Below are positions 1 through 32,563 of a DNA stretch of 64,000 nucleotides, one piece after another. Source of the DNA: Chimonanthus salicifolius (Eukaryota > Streptophyta > Magnoliopsida > Laurales > Calycanthaceae); assembly GCA_013350335.1 (NCBI GenBank), contig CM023539.1, positions 44,378,631 to 44,442,630 on the forward strand, given 5' to 3'. The notes beneath the pieces are model-generated. The model was not told where the DNA came from. It worked only from the letters and a program-made list of their open reading frames with translations, and made no database searches. The translations under genes and the position numbers were made by a program. Position 1 is the stretch's first letter. Each line of letters begins with the position of its first letter.

Positions 1-633
1 TATATTTCAATGTAAGTAATAAGTATAACAAATGACTGTATGGGTGGCGACGTGGCGTGAGGCTTGTAAGGTGGGAACGAGAAGTTGAGAAAAGGAGCTG
101 AGAAAGAAATAAATACAAAAGCACGTGAATCTCGAGAGAATCTCATATCTTGCAATATATCGCAAGGTACGAGGCATCCAAATTCCAAAAATATCTCTAG
201 CCTTGGTCAAACACGTGCATATCATTTATATAAACAACATGAAAATTAAGAAAAATTAAAAAAAAAAATTGTACTTTGAACAAATATTTTGAGATATATT
301 GTCACAATATATCCCGATCTATTACAATATTGTTCGTTTTAAATAAAAAAAAAGATACGCACGAATTTACATTGAGTTCAAGCTCAATTTCAAGTTCAAA
401 ACACATCGTGATAGGTGGAGGAGCACTCCCTCTTGTAAACCTCTAGATTTTCTACCTCCTCAATGATATGGTACAAATTCCCACACCCACATGCCCAGCT
501 CTATTTCTTCTCCCAACGCTGTTGGGCCTGGCATCTGGGCTTGGGCGTTACATATATAATTTTTGTGTGTAATTTCGTTAATTCATGAGAATTCATCTCG
601 CTTGTAGTATAAGTTGCATTGTCTATTTTTTTT
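1..633. other. intergenic, nothing assignable
   Basis: AT-rich non-coding sequence. A 72-codon minus-strand open frame at 7-225 matches no family I recognise and has no splice context. The part near 480-550 is richer in G+C and ends in gggcgttaca, which resembles the LTR ends seen elsewhere in this window, but I found no partner repeat or target duplication. Confidence 0.4.
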
Positions 634-2627
634 GGGGACTCCATTTACACACTCGGTTTTTCTATCTCTACACATTCATTTTCAGGTGCGGGTGGTTAAT
701 TATCATTTTGCCCCTGTATTTCCATTCGTTCGAACGAATTCCCAGTTCATTTCGCCATTCGTTCGAACGAATAGACGCAACCCCATCAAATTTTGATTCG
801 TTCGAACGAATCCCCCTTTTAAATCAATTCGTTCGAATGAATGAATTGGGTGAACAATAACGCACGTTACTGTTCACCTATGTTACTGTTCACCCTTCAA
901 GGGTGAACGATTGAATGAATCGATTTTTTTTAAATTTCAAAGATATTTTTTAAGCACTGTGTATTTCCAAAATTTCTCAAATTAAATATCCGGACTAATT
1001 ATGATAATCTGATAAAAATACTTTAAGACTTCAAGGTGTTTTGACACTCCTAAATATTTAAAACACAGTATTTTACAAATAAAGGTATCCCTAGGGTGTG
1101 CCGAAAACACATTTAGGAGTGTCAAAAGACCTTAAAGTCTTAAACTATATTTATCAGGTTTTCGTAATTAGTGCAAATATTCAATTTGAGAAATTTTGAA
1201 AATACACGGTGCTTAAAAAATAACTTTGAAGTTTTAACGGAGATTTTATTATTTAATACACTATGCACATTATTTTTTAAGCACGGTGTATTTTCAAAAT
1301 TTCTCAAATTGAATATCCAGACTAATTACGATAACCTGATAAATATACTTTAAGACTTTAAGGTCTTTTGGCACTCCTAAATATATTTTTGGCACACCCT
1401 AGGGATACTCTTATTTGTAAAATACTGTGTTTTAAATATTTAGGAGTGTCAAAACACCTTGAAGTCTTAAAGTATTTTTATCAGATTATCGTAATTAGTC
1501 AGGATATTTAATTTGAGAAATTTTGATAGTATATAGTGTTTAAAAAATAACTTTAAAATTTAAAAAAAAAAATTGATTCATTCGGATGAATCAGTGATTC
1601 ATCCGCATGAATCACCAATGAATTGATTCATCCAAATGAATCAGTGATTCATCCGAATGAATCAATTTTTTTTTTTAAATTTGAAAGTTATTTTTTAAGC
1701 ACTGTGTATTTCCAAAATTTCTCAAACTAAATATCCGGACTAATTATGATAATCTGATAAAAATACTTTAAGATTTCAAAGTGTTTTAACACTCTTAAAT
1801 ATTTAAAACGCAGTATTTTACAAATAAGGATATCCTTAGAGTGTGCCAAAAACACATTTAGGAATATCAAAAGACCTTTAAGTCTTAAAGTATATTTATC
1901 AGGTTATCGTAATTAGTCCGGATATTCAATTTGAGAAATTTTGAAAATACACAGCGCTTAAAAAATAATGTGCATAGTGTATTAAATAATAAAATCTCCT
2001 TTAAAACTTCAAAGTTATTTTTTAAGCACTGAGTATAATCAAAATTTCTCAAATTGAATATTCAGGACTAATTATGATAACCTGATAAATATACTTTAAG
2101 ACTTCAAGATCTTTTGACACTTTTAAATGTGTTTTTGGCACACCCTAGGGATACCCTTATTTGTAAAATACTGTGTTTTAAATATTTAGGAGGGTCAAAA
2201 CACATTGAAGTCTTAAAGTATTTTTATCAAATTATCGTAATTAGTCTGGATATTTAATTTGAGAAATTTTGGAAATACACAATGCTGAAAAAATAACTTT
2301 AAAATTTAATAAAAATTTGATTCATTCTAATGAATCAGTCATTCGTTACAACGAATCCAATTGAACGGATGAACAGTGAAGCGGGTGAACAGTAATGCGC
2401 GTTACTGTTCACCCGCTTTATTCGTTGAAACGAATTAATTTATAAAGGGTATTCGTTCGAACGAATTAAAATTGGATGGGGTTGCGTCCATTCGTTCGAA
2501 CGAATGGCGAAATGAATTGAGAATTCGTTCGAACGAATAGAAATGCAGGGGCAAAATGGTAATTAGCCACCCGCACCCAGAAACGGGTGTGTAGAGGCAG
2601 AAAATTCGGGTGTGTAAACGGGAGCCC
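634..2627. mobile_element. Foldback/MULE-like non-autonomous DNA element, copy 1 (TTCGAACGAA type)
   Basis: The two ends are inverted copies over about 220 bp. The left end has ccatttacacac, a ctctacacatt block, ggtgcgggtgg and attttgcccctg; the right end has the reverse complement of each, closing at about 2627 in gggagccc. Both arms carry TTCGTTCGAACGAA, a perfect 14-bp palindrome, several times. A second self-complementary motif, GTGAACAGTAACGCG and its complement, sits just inside each arm (850-910 and 2365-2420). The interior is four copies of a 280-bp palindromic unit. No transposase reading frame is visible, so the element is non-autonomous. Flanking poly-T makes the target duplication ambiguous. 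Mutator-like is an inference from the long terminal inverted repeats. Confidence 0.75.
943..2294. repeat. Four-unit array of a 280-bp palindromic module
   Basis: Units lie at about 943-1222, 1271-1549, 1689-1967 and 2016-2294. Each starts tattttttaagcactgtg and ends with its reverse complement, cacagtgcttaaaaaata or a variant. Arms of about 110 bp (aaatttctcaaattgaatat, ccggactaattacgataac, cttttgacactcctaa) flank a centre with cctagggata. Each unit could therefore fold into its own hairpin inside the larger foldback element. A spacer at 1570-1670 contains further self-complementary runs of gattcatccgaatgaatc. Confidence 0.8.
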
Positions 2628-2657
2628 TTTTTTTTAATATTAATATTTATTTGGGCG

Positions 2658-3212
2658 GGCCATACAAACACTTGGTTTTTCTGTTTCTACAAACCCAATT
2701 TAAAAAAATTGAGTGAAGTTATCATTCTACCCCTCCATGTTATCATTCTACCCCTCCATGTATATTCATTCGAACGAACTGTCAGTTCATTTTCAGTTCG
2801 TTCAGATGAACATACTCATCCGACCGAACACATCAGTGTAATTTCAATTCGTTCGAATGAATAGTTTGGTTCATTCGAATGATTGACATTTCATTCGAAT
2901 TAACAGTTTAGTTCATTTGAATGAAATGCCAATCATTCGAATGAACCAAACTATTCATTCGAATGAAATGTCATATATATGTCAATTCTTTACAAAATTT
3001 GATTCATTCATTCGAATGAACTGTAAGTTCATTCGGAGGAACTAAAATTACACTGAGGTGTTCATTCGGATAACTGTATTCATTCGAATGTACTGATAAT
3101 GAACTAGCAGTTCGTTTAGATGAGTTAAAATACAGGAGTAGAATGGTAATTTCATAAAAAAAATCAAAAAGAGATATGTAGAGACAGAAAATTCAAATGT
3201 CTAGATGGTCAT
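2658..3212. mobile_element. Foldback/MULE-like element, copy 2 (ATTCGAATGAA type)
   Basis: A short element with inverted ends: ggccatacaaacacttgg then tttttctgtttctaca on the left, and tgtagagacagaaaattcaa then tgtctagatggtca on the right. Inside the ends is the family block ttatcattctacccctcc (tandemly doubled on the left) and its complement ctgtattttaactcatc/gtagaatggtaat on the right. The middle is packed with variants of the palindrome attcattcgaatgaa. No open frame is recognisable. It begins about 30 bp after the end of the first element, so the two are adjacent or nested insertions. Confidence 0.65.
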
Positions 3213-4679
3213 TTGAAATTTGCAAAAGTGGAATATTAAAAAGAAGATCTAAGTGGTGGGGACTTTGAACAGAGCAGTCGTCGTCCTCGTCCCAACGCTC
3301 AAGCCAACCTCGTCACCATCAAATAATGATGCTTTCGGTCCTCCTTTTATTATTATTTCTTTTTTGGTAGGAATTTTCTTTCAATCATTTTGCCAAGCAG
3401 AAGATGTGCATCAATTTAGGCCACATGGAATCCATCTGTAGCTGAAAGAGACAGAACAAGAAATTCAAATTACTATGGGCATATTTGAAGTTTGATAAGC
3501 TGGGATTTTTATTTTTTTTGTAATAAAAAATTTTGGATTAGAAATATCATGGTATACTACTTTTCTAGAAGAGACACATTTTAAGTATATTTTTTGTCAT
3601 TTAAGTAACAAAAATATCTTTGATAAAATTTTAATACAGTAGATAATTACGTATTTCACAACAGATAACCTTGTAATTGAAATTAAAAAGTGTAGTAGCG
3701 CCTTACAAAATAGAATTAGCGGTGTCTCTACCAATTCCTTTTCAATTTTAAATTTTTATGTTTTATAAAATAAAAGTTTTTAGGGCAATCTTACACAACT
3801 TCAGTACTTTAGATTTTAAAGATTTGAACTTTAAACTTCTGCCATTATATGATTCTCACATTTGAGCCCATAATTTGAAGCCTATCAGACATACAATAAT
3901 TATACACAAATACTTAATTTTCGGAATTAATAGAATTTGCTGACTTTAAAAATGGTAAATTCTATGAAATCTTTTATCAGATAGGCTGTAAAAGTAAAGC
4001 AACGTAGCTATATAACTCTTACAAAATAGGTGTGCATGACAGAATTTTAAGTATTAATGTATCAGCTTATATAAGTTGATACAACACCTATCAATCTATT
4101 AAATTATCTTTTATTTCAAAATATGAAAAATTGAAATGTTGAGAAAGACACTATCAAGTTATCAACATAAGTAGGGGTGAAAAACCTGATCCGCATGATC
4201 TGATCCAAAAAAATTATTGTGAGAATCAGATTAAAAAAAATACCCACATAAAATTCAGATCAAATTACGCTGAGGAATTTAAAATTCAACCCAACCGAAA
4301 CGGATATGACCCAACCTGATCCAAGAAGACCCGACCCAACCCAATTTTCGTAACTAAATATAAAACCCACTTCCAATATTAAGTACATAAGTGACTTTAT
4401 GAACGTCGCTGATATGTATTAGGTGATATTTAAACTTTAAATGGATGACAGATATACTACATATGAACCTGACGTAACTTTTCCATATCCCTTCAAATCT
4501 TCGGAGGCCAATTGTCTACAGTAAGAGAGACCATTTGATTCTTACATATAACGTGGAGTAATTCTATCGAGCATCAGATAAGAATGATTTAAAAAAATGT
4601 GATTAGAGTATATAATTAGGTAAAATTAATAGAGAAAGAATATATTAATAGTGTCATTTTGTCTATATACTTGCTAATA
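3213..4679. other. intergenic, no gene seen
   Basis: AT-rich DNA without a recognisable gene. The stretch 4165-4350 has repeated 'ccgacccaaccc/ctgatcca' wording of the kind found in degenerate plant transposons, but no ends or target duplications could be defined. A 62-codon open frame at 3253-3441 has no recognisable motif. Confidence 0.4.
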
Positions 4680-4719
4680 TCTACAAATTTTTAAAACATT
4701 TTACGTTATTTTATTTAAG

Positions 4720-4912
4720 GGCAAAAACATTACTGTTAAAATATGACAGTCAAAATGCTCACCTTATGACGTTCAATTCCTCTAAATCACTTTCATAAAG
4801 TTTCTCTCTATTGATTAAATCAGTGTGTATAGATTAAAAAGTTTATCCATACTTGTGAAATTAATCTTACCTCTAATATATAGTAGAGATGCTCATATCA
4901 CAAAAAAAAATA
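4720..4912 (+). repeat. SINE-like short interspersed element (with copy at 54525-54745)
   Basis: In the better preserved copy (54525-54745) a stretch with aaattcgattcccgttcaat, close to a Pol III box B, is followed by ttagtctcacctccaac and ends in an A-run after catgttac. The copy 1 version has the same order with more changes and ends in an A-run at 4901-4910. Structure and tail suggest a tRNA-derived SINE; box A is not clear, so this is tentative. Confidence 0.4.
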
Positions 4913-5391
4913 TTATATACATCAGCGACTTTGAGACATAATACAATAATTAATCCACATGAAGTTTACATCGTCATCATCCTGATATTCTTTATCTGCA
5001 ATGATAATTAGGTTACCTAAGAACTAAATCTAAGACTTTATTAAATAGAAGTCTCCCATGTTCATTGCCGAAGAGCCCCCCACGGTACAGCTGACAGCTA
5101 TGGACTATTGTAGAATATGAATTGAAGTAAACAAATATGCGTTTGATTTAAGGTCGGCTACAATGTTGACCAGTATTTAAAAGTCAGTGGTCATCATTTT
5201 GCGTGTAAGAAACTGTAAAATCTATCTAGTAATCTTGACCTAAGAACTCTCCCACCTACTTCAACAGTTGCACTAGGGTTGGGTAACAATGAGAGTTCAG
5301 TGATTTCAACATTTTCATTATTGTCAATACTTCTAATTCAATTCCTCTAGAGTTGACATTGACAGTTAATTAGACAAAATTTAATTTAAAA

Positions 5392-6753
5392 GGGAGGTCA
5401 TTTAGACACCGCACTATTCTGTCAGTAGATATTAATTTTCAGATTTTTAATTAAAATTACTATTCTGCCCTTCCACACGGAATTAACATGAAAAAATTGA
5501 TCGACCTGAAGAAATCAATCGATTGAAAAATCAATCGATTCATCCGGCTTCCGAGCGTAACAAATCGGATCGATTTGTTAATGTATGCTGCAGTAATTAT
5601 ATTATTTAAATAATAAAATTTCCTTTAAAATTTTAAAGTTATTTTTTAAATATTGTGTATTTTCAAAATTTCTCAAATTGAATATCCGGACTAATTACGA
5701 TAACCTGATAAAAATACTTTAAAACTTTAAGGTCTTTTGACACTTTTAAATATTTAAAACACAGTATTTTACAAACAAGGGTATCTCTAGGGTGTGCCGA
5801 AAACACATTTAGAAGTGTCAAAAGACCTTGAACTTTTAAAGTATTTTTATCAGGTTATTCTAATTAGTCCGGATATTCAATTTGAGAAATTTTGAAAATA
5901 CACAGTGCTTAAAAAATAATGTTAAAGTTTTAAAGGAAAGATAAAACTTTAACGTTATTTTTTAAACACTTTGTGTTTTCAAAATTTCTCAAATTGAATA
6001 TCCAGACTAATTACGATAACCTGATAAAAATACTTTAAGACTTAAAGGTCTTTTGACACTCGTAAATGTGTTTTCGGCACACCTTAGGGATACCCTTATT
6101 TATAAAATACTGTATTTTAAATATTTAGGAGTGTCAAAAGATCTTAAAGTCTTAAAGTATTTTTATCAGATTATCGTAATTAGTCTGGATATTCAATTTG
6201 AGAAATTTTGAAAATACACAATAATGTTAAAGTTTTAAAGGAAAGATAACACTTTAACGTTATTTTTTAAACACTCTGTATTTTCAAAATTTCAAATTAA
6301 ATATCCGAACTAATTACGATAACTTGATAAAAATACTTTAAGACTTTAAGGTTTTTTGATACTCCTAAATGTATTTTCGGCACACCCTAGGGATACCCTT
6401 ATTTGTAAAATACTATGTTTTAAATATTTAGGAGTGTCAAAAGACCTTAAAGTCTTAAAGTATTTTTATCAGGTTATCGTAATTAGTCCGGATATTCAAT
6501 TTGAGAAATTTTGAAAATGCACAGTACTTAAAAAATAACTTTAAAATTTTAAAGAATTTTTTTTATTTAGTTACTGTTGCATAAATCAGTAGAGAATCAA
6601 TCGGTTGATGGCTTAAATTAACAGAATCAATCATTTTAAGATCGATTTCTTTCGCTCGTGGGATCGATCGATTGAAGCATTCAGTCGATTCTGCACATAA
6701 GGGTAAAATGATAATTTCTACTTAAAATCTAAAAAACTGTGTGCCTATATGTA
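5392..6753. mobile_element. Foldback/MULE-like element, copy 3 (ATCAATCGATTGA type)
   Basis: The left end ggaggtcatttagacacc and the right end ggtgtg/gtgcctatatgtac form an imperfect inverted pair, followed inward by actattctgcccttcc and its complement aagggtaaaatgataat. Arms carry atcaatcgattga and gatcgatc palindromes. The core is three copies of the 280-bp palindromic module also present in the first element (5640-5918, 5956-6224, 6261-6537). The paralogous site near 55215 reads straight through, so this is a genuine insertion after the duplication, or a loss from copy 2. No coding capacity is seen. Confidence 0.8.
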
Positions 6754-6878
6754 CATCTGAATTATAATACATAATTTTTGTGATCATATTAATGATAATT
6801 GAGATGATCATAGACACATCTGAATTATAATACATAATTTTTGTGATCATATTAATGATAATCGAGATGATTGATTTC
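6753..6878. repeat. 63-bp tandem duplication beside element 3
   Basis: The block acatctgaattataatac...gatgatcatagac occurs twice head to tail (6753-6815 and 6816-6878), and once in the other receptor copy near 55228. The junction reads gatcatagacac, which resembles the foldback terminus CATNTAGACAC, suggesting the duplication arose during or after that insertion. Confidence 0.75.
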
Positions 6879-7624
6879 ATGTATCTATAGAATTGTACAG
6901 AATGAAGATATCCATGATATTTAAAATAATAATAATGAGAATTTACTACCTTTGCCATAATTTAGTAATTTGATATCAAAGAGAAAATTTTCTTCATATC
7001 AGCTGATTTTGCCTTCAAAGAAATAAATAAAATTGTCCCTACTCTATTGGATAGAATTGATAAACCAATCAGGATCATATCAGCTGATATCATCACAGTA
7101 CAGTACGGCCGATACGGTTTCTTCCATGTTTATCAATGACGTAACTGTTCAATTCCAGGCATGAATTGCAACATTTAGATACACATGAGGGTTTTTTTTA
7201 TGTCCAAATGTGTCCAAGCAATCTCACCAAACTCTTCTTTGGAGGCATGTGAAAGCCTCTCAATATGCTCACACCATATAAAGCTATAAGAAATGGCTAC
7301 TTAGAGTTGAGCGTGAATCAAACAAATACATATAAAATTATAAGCATTTATTCCTCAGGCTATAGATTAAGGATTCAATCAGATCACCGTCATCATCCAT
7401 ACTAGACATTCAGTCAGATGGCCAGTCCAAATTCACGGACTGGACAGCCACTTTGAGTCAAAAATGTTGATGAACCAGCACCAGTTCAACAAAATCGAAC
7501 CCAGGAGCTACTAAATTAGTAAAGCATTTCGTTGACTTCATACATATGAAAATATAGCAAGGAAAAACTTGGCTTGTATTCTATCCTTTTGTTCAGTATA
7601 GCATGGGTTTGAATTTCAGCCATC
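6879..7624. other. upstream region of the receptor kinase gene, copy 1
   Basis: Non-coding DNA shared with 55280-56079. No certain TATA box or transcription start can be picked. The shared sequence up to the start codon (for example tattctatccttttgttcag just upstream) shows that promoter-proximal DNA was duplicated with the exon. Confidence 0.4.
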
Positions 7625-28543
<20,919 letters not shown>

Positions 28544-31500
28544 GAATGTATCAAATGTTATGGAGTTTCCCATTTGAGAAATGAGATTGACAAGATACTT
28601 CAAGCATAATTGGAAAATGATTTCTAGAGGTGGTATAAAGAAATGGCAAGTGTCATCGCATCATTGTTGTAGCCATACAAAGGTTATAAGTACAAGTCAG
28701 ATTACCATCTCAAATCAACAATAATAATAGATAATAAACCTGATCAATAACTTAAAATTCAGAAGTAAAAAATTGACAATTATGAAAGTTTATTAATGAT
28801 GAGCTTTAGAAAATCTCTCAATGGAGCATGCCCACTTTTGAGGTTTTTATAGGAAATAAAATTGAAATGCATGCATATTAAGTTTAAAGTCCAGCCTTGC
28901 CAATTAAAACTGAATGTTTGAATAAATGTATTCCACAACATGAGATAATTGTGATATGTTAATGATCATCAGTTTAATTCTCTGCAAGTGGGACCTCACG
29001 CTTCATTGACCCACAACATTGATTTTTGCCTTCGCCTTGCCATGGAAGATAGATTTACCATTTCATAGACAAGGATTGTAACACACATGATTGTTTTTAT
29101 TTCCACATCCATGTTGAATTTCTTCTGAAGCCTCTATATTCCCATAGAATTGATCAGTGAGTGAGGATATGTTTGTGTTTTTCATCAAAAATAAAATTTT
29201 CAATAAAAGTTAGCTTTTTCGCATAAAAATCGAGGTACTTTTACAAAAAAAAGGTAAATGGTTTTCCAACTCACTTTTTATTTTCTTATGTTTGCTAAAG
29301 ATGAGATTTTAAATGAAAATGTTCATTGATATAGTCCTACATAAATGGTCATTTTGAAGGAAACCACTTCCTACCGGGGAGGGTAGGAAAGTTGATTTTC
29401 CCCTTAACTTTCAAATGTGTGAACACACCCAAACATACCGTAAGGAAGCTGTTTGTCATTTTCCACTTGGGAAAAATGATGTTTTTCTATCTTATTCTAT
29501 AGAATAAGGACTCTTTATCCAAAACACAAAAAATGACACAATTTACGCTTTACTCTAAAGAATTCATTTCCTACAGAGGTTTTAGGAAAATTTAATGAAC
29601 AAAAGAGGAGATTTTCCTCACCCACCAAGAGAATGCTTTGTTCATTTTCAATAAAAATAAGGTTCTAAGAATCGGGTTTTTAAGACCTGACACAAGGTCT
29701 CATAACACATATTGGGTGATATGAATTAAATCTAAAAAAAAAAAAAATCTAAAGAACTGCCTTCCTAGAGTAAATAAATAAACAACCTCGAAAGGATTTC
29801 CCAAATTAGAATATTTTAGTGAAATCCATAGTGAATAGGCAAGGCAGGACAGAAAAGCCCATTTATGAATGAGGACCACCACAATTCCCACCCAACTGGA
29901 GGGGCCATGCATGTGCATAAAACGCAGAAATCCTAGGGGTGAAATGTTCCAACAAGACTAGCCAAGCTAGGTAGCAAGAAGATCAAGTTTCTCCTTCCCA
30001 AAATCTGATACGAACAATAAATGTCAAAGAATATCTGATATTTAAGAAGTCCCTGCCAAAGCATAAAATTTAAAACTCAAAAATCCCAAATCAGAACCCC
30101 AACAAAGGTCCAAGTTAAAAACCCTTAAAACTGCATAGCATGATTCCACTAACCATGTCCTTGCATCAAATGCATGCAAAAGTCATAAGGATGAAGAAAG
30201 AACAAAGCATGAAAAACAAATGGAAGACGGTAATTTTCACGGAGGTGAAAAAATAAATATAATAAAGGAACCAACTTACAGAAACTCAAAAAGGAGAGCA
30301 AAGAGAATTGCGGTAAATAGTGATTTCATCGCCAATTGTGGTAAGCAGGAATCACTTTCCTCCCTTTTGATGCCCTCCAAGTCCATCATTTTATTTTATT
30401 ATTTTATATAGTTTAATTCAAAAAATTAAACTTCAAATCCTACTACATCAATTAATCTTATTAAATCTTGACCGTTAAAGCAACTCTATTGGAGTTAACA
30501 CTTAAAAGAATGTAAAGCCTCAATGGCCAGGGCTAGTTTGTTTGGACTTTTGACTGAGATTCTTAAACTCACATGAAAATTATCAAATTTCATAAAATTT
30601 TAATTCTATGTGATCTATTAAAAGAAATAATTATATAATTTAAATTTTAATATTCGCTAAAATAGATAGAGGAGATGAAAAGTGACACTCTTATTTTGCA
30701 TCTTTTGATGTACATCATAAATATTTGTATTTTGCCTTGCAAATTAATCTACAGTGTCAAAATTATAAGCAATAAGATGCAAATAATGACATCACATATT
30801 TTGTTTAGTTATATTATTCTATATGTTAATTGCTAAAAACCCAAAAGAAGTTTAAAAGAAACGAATCTAAGTATTTCACACTTCACAGTATTTCATTAGA
30901 TTTGAATGATCATCCAAATCCTCCAACCATTTTTGACCGTTAGCCTTCCTTTCTCAACTCTATCCAGTAAAGAGGGCAACTCATGTATGCCAACCGCAAG
31001 CAATCAAAGTAGGACAACCAAATAAATATTTGACAAATGTGTGATAAAAATCATATAATATTTTTTAATCCGTGTTTGCCATGTTTTCATAAACCAATTT
31101 CACAAAATGAAAGTGCATATTTTCAAAAAAAAAAAAAAATATCAGTGGTAAACCACTAGATTCACGGTCACAAAATAGATTGTTAAACTACATAATATAA
31201 TTTTAAATTTGACCATTCATTTTGTAATGTTACACAGATGATCGGAAAATTGAAATAAGCTAACCTTTAATATGCACCAACTTATAGAGGTCTGTTTGTA
31301 ATTTAATATGTGGGGATAGGAATTTTTTTAGAGAAAAATGGAGGGTTTCTTATCTATGAATGTGATTTTAGTCTAATATAATTCTCATCTTATTCATCTT
31401 TATGATTGAAATATTACCAAATTATAAATATTTATTTTTATAAACTAAGAATTCAAAACTTAAAGATTAAGAGGACTTTCAGAACCTATTATTGACAATC

Positions 31501-31610
31501 ATCAGAAATTTATTTGTGTGAGCAGGTGAGCCTACCTTCTTCCACGACCTAGAAGAGAACTATAAAAATAAAAATATGATAAATGAAGAAAAATAAATAA
31601 TATAAGTGAA
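28544..31610. other. intergenic, no gene seen
   Basis: Non-coding AT-rich DNA between the receptor gene and the next receptor remnant. 29160-29640 contains frequent tttccnnct/ggaaaa words that resemble degenerate MITE sequence, without definable ends. Open frames of 60-72 codons here show no recognisable motif. Confidence 0.45.
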
Positions 31611-32563
31611 ATGCAGAGCATATGCATTTGTTGATAGGATTGGGTGCCTGATCTGGAAGCAAGATTTGATAGACATTCGAACCATCTCCAATGGTGGAAG
31701 TGATTTATATTTAAGACTTGCATCATCTGAACTTGGTAAGATTAAACTGTTTACATTATTATTTGTTTTGAGTTTTGTTCTATTACCATCATTATTTCTT
31801 TCCTTTTATGCCATTTTCTTCCTCATTTAATTACTGTACACTCGAACGAACTTAATGGAAAATGTTCACACCATTAACTCATGAGCCAGAATAATTAAAT
31901 GGTGAATATAGATTCATTTACTTGGCTTTCTTCCTCCCATACATGCAGGCAAGGTATCAGAGCCAATCCTCATAGTTACAATCGCTGTTTTGCTAGTGCT
32001 TTGGAGCACATGCTCCTATTTATTATGGAGTTGTTGAGCAAAGTTAGTAGGTAAGTAATGCAATCATTTGCTTAACGAAATAAAGAGAATGTTTATTCTC
32101 AGGTCAACAGCGGTTTTTATTATCATGATGAAGATTCCATGAACCTTGTAAGACATGTAAGTACAATCATAATTGTTCTAAATCTACATTTTTATTACAA
32201 AAAACAGAGATTTTAACATGTTTTTGAATTGTTTCAGGCATGGACAGTGTGGAATCAAGACGAAGGCAATTGAGTTGATAGATCCTTCTCTTGGCATTTC
32301 TTACTCGCGACGCCGGAGTTTCAAAATGTATACATGTGGGGCCCTTGTGTGTGCAAGATAGAACAATGGATAGACCGGCCATCTCTGATGTTCTATTGAT
32401 GTTAGAAAATGAAAATAGAATTCTTGGAACACCAAAAAAAACCCTACTTTCTCTTTTGCGGACACTAGACATAAAACCATACTGTACTTCTGAAACGTAT
32501 TTGGGAAATGGTACATCACCACACTTACAGGAACGTAGAAATCAAAATACTTCTAAATTCTAA
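31611..32563 (+). pseudogene. Truncated S-domain receptor kinase pseudogene
   Basis: Four pieces in the normal exon order survive. (1) 31611-31735: end of the PAN domain (AYAFVDRIGCLIWKQDLID...LASSELG) with a good donor. (2) 31949-32050: membrane exon, in phase with the first, but with an in-frame TGA at 32035-32037. (3) About 32102-32156: a fragment equivalent to exon 6 (SGFYYHDEDSMNL). (4) 32238-32563: kinase C-lobe end, with a TGA early and a frameshift before VGPLCVQDRTMDRPAISDVL. The lectin part, the N-lobe and the catalytic core are missing. It is a relic of a third receptor of this cluster. Confidence 0.85.

Noticed and set aside
585..860. 91-codon open frame at the start of the first foldback element, similar to a minus-strand frame at 2435-2671
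   Set aside because: Both frames are produced by the terminal inverted repeat; the similarity is at DNA level and the 'SFERI' peptide repeats come from the TTCGAACGAA palindrome.
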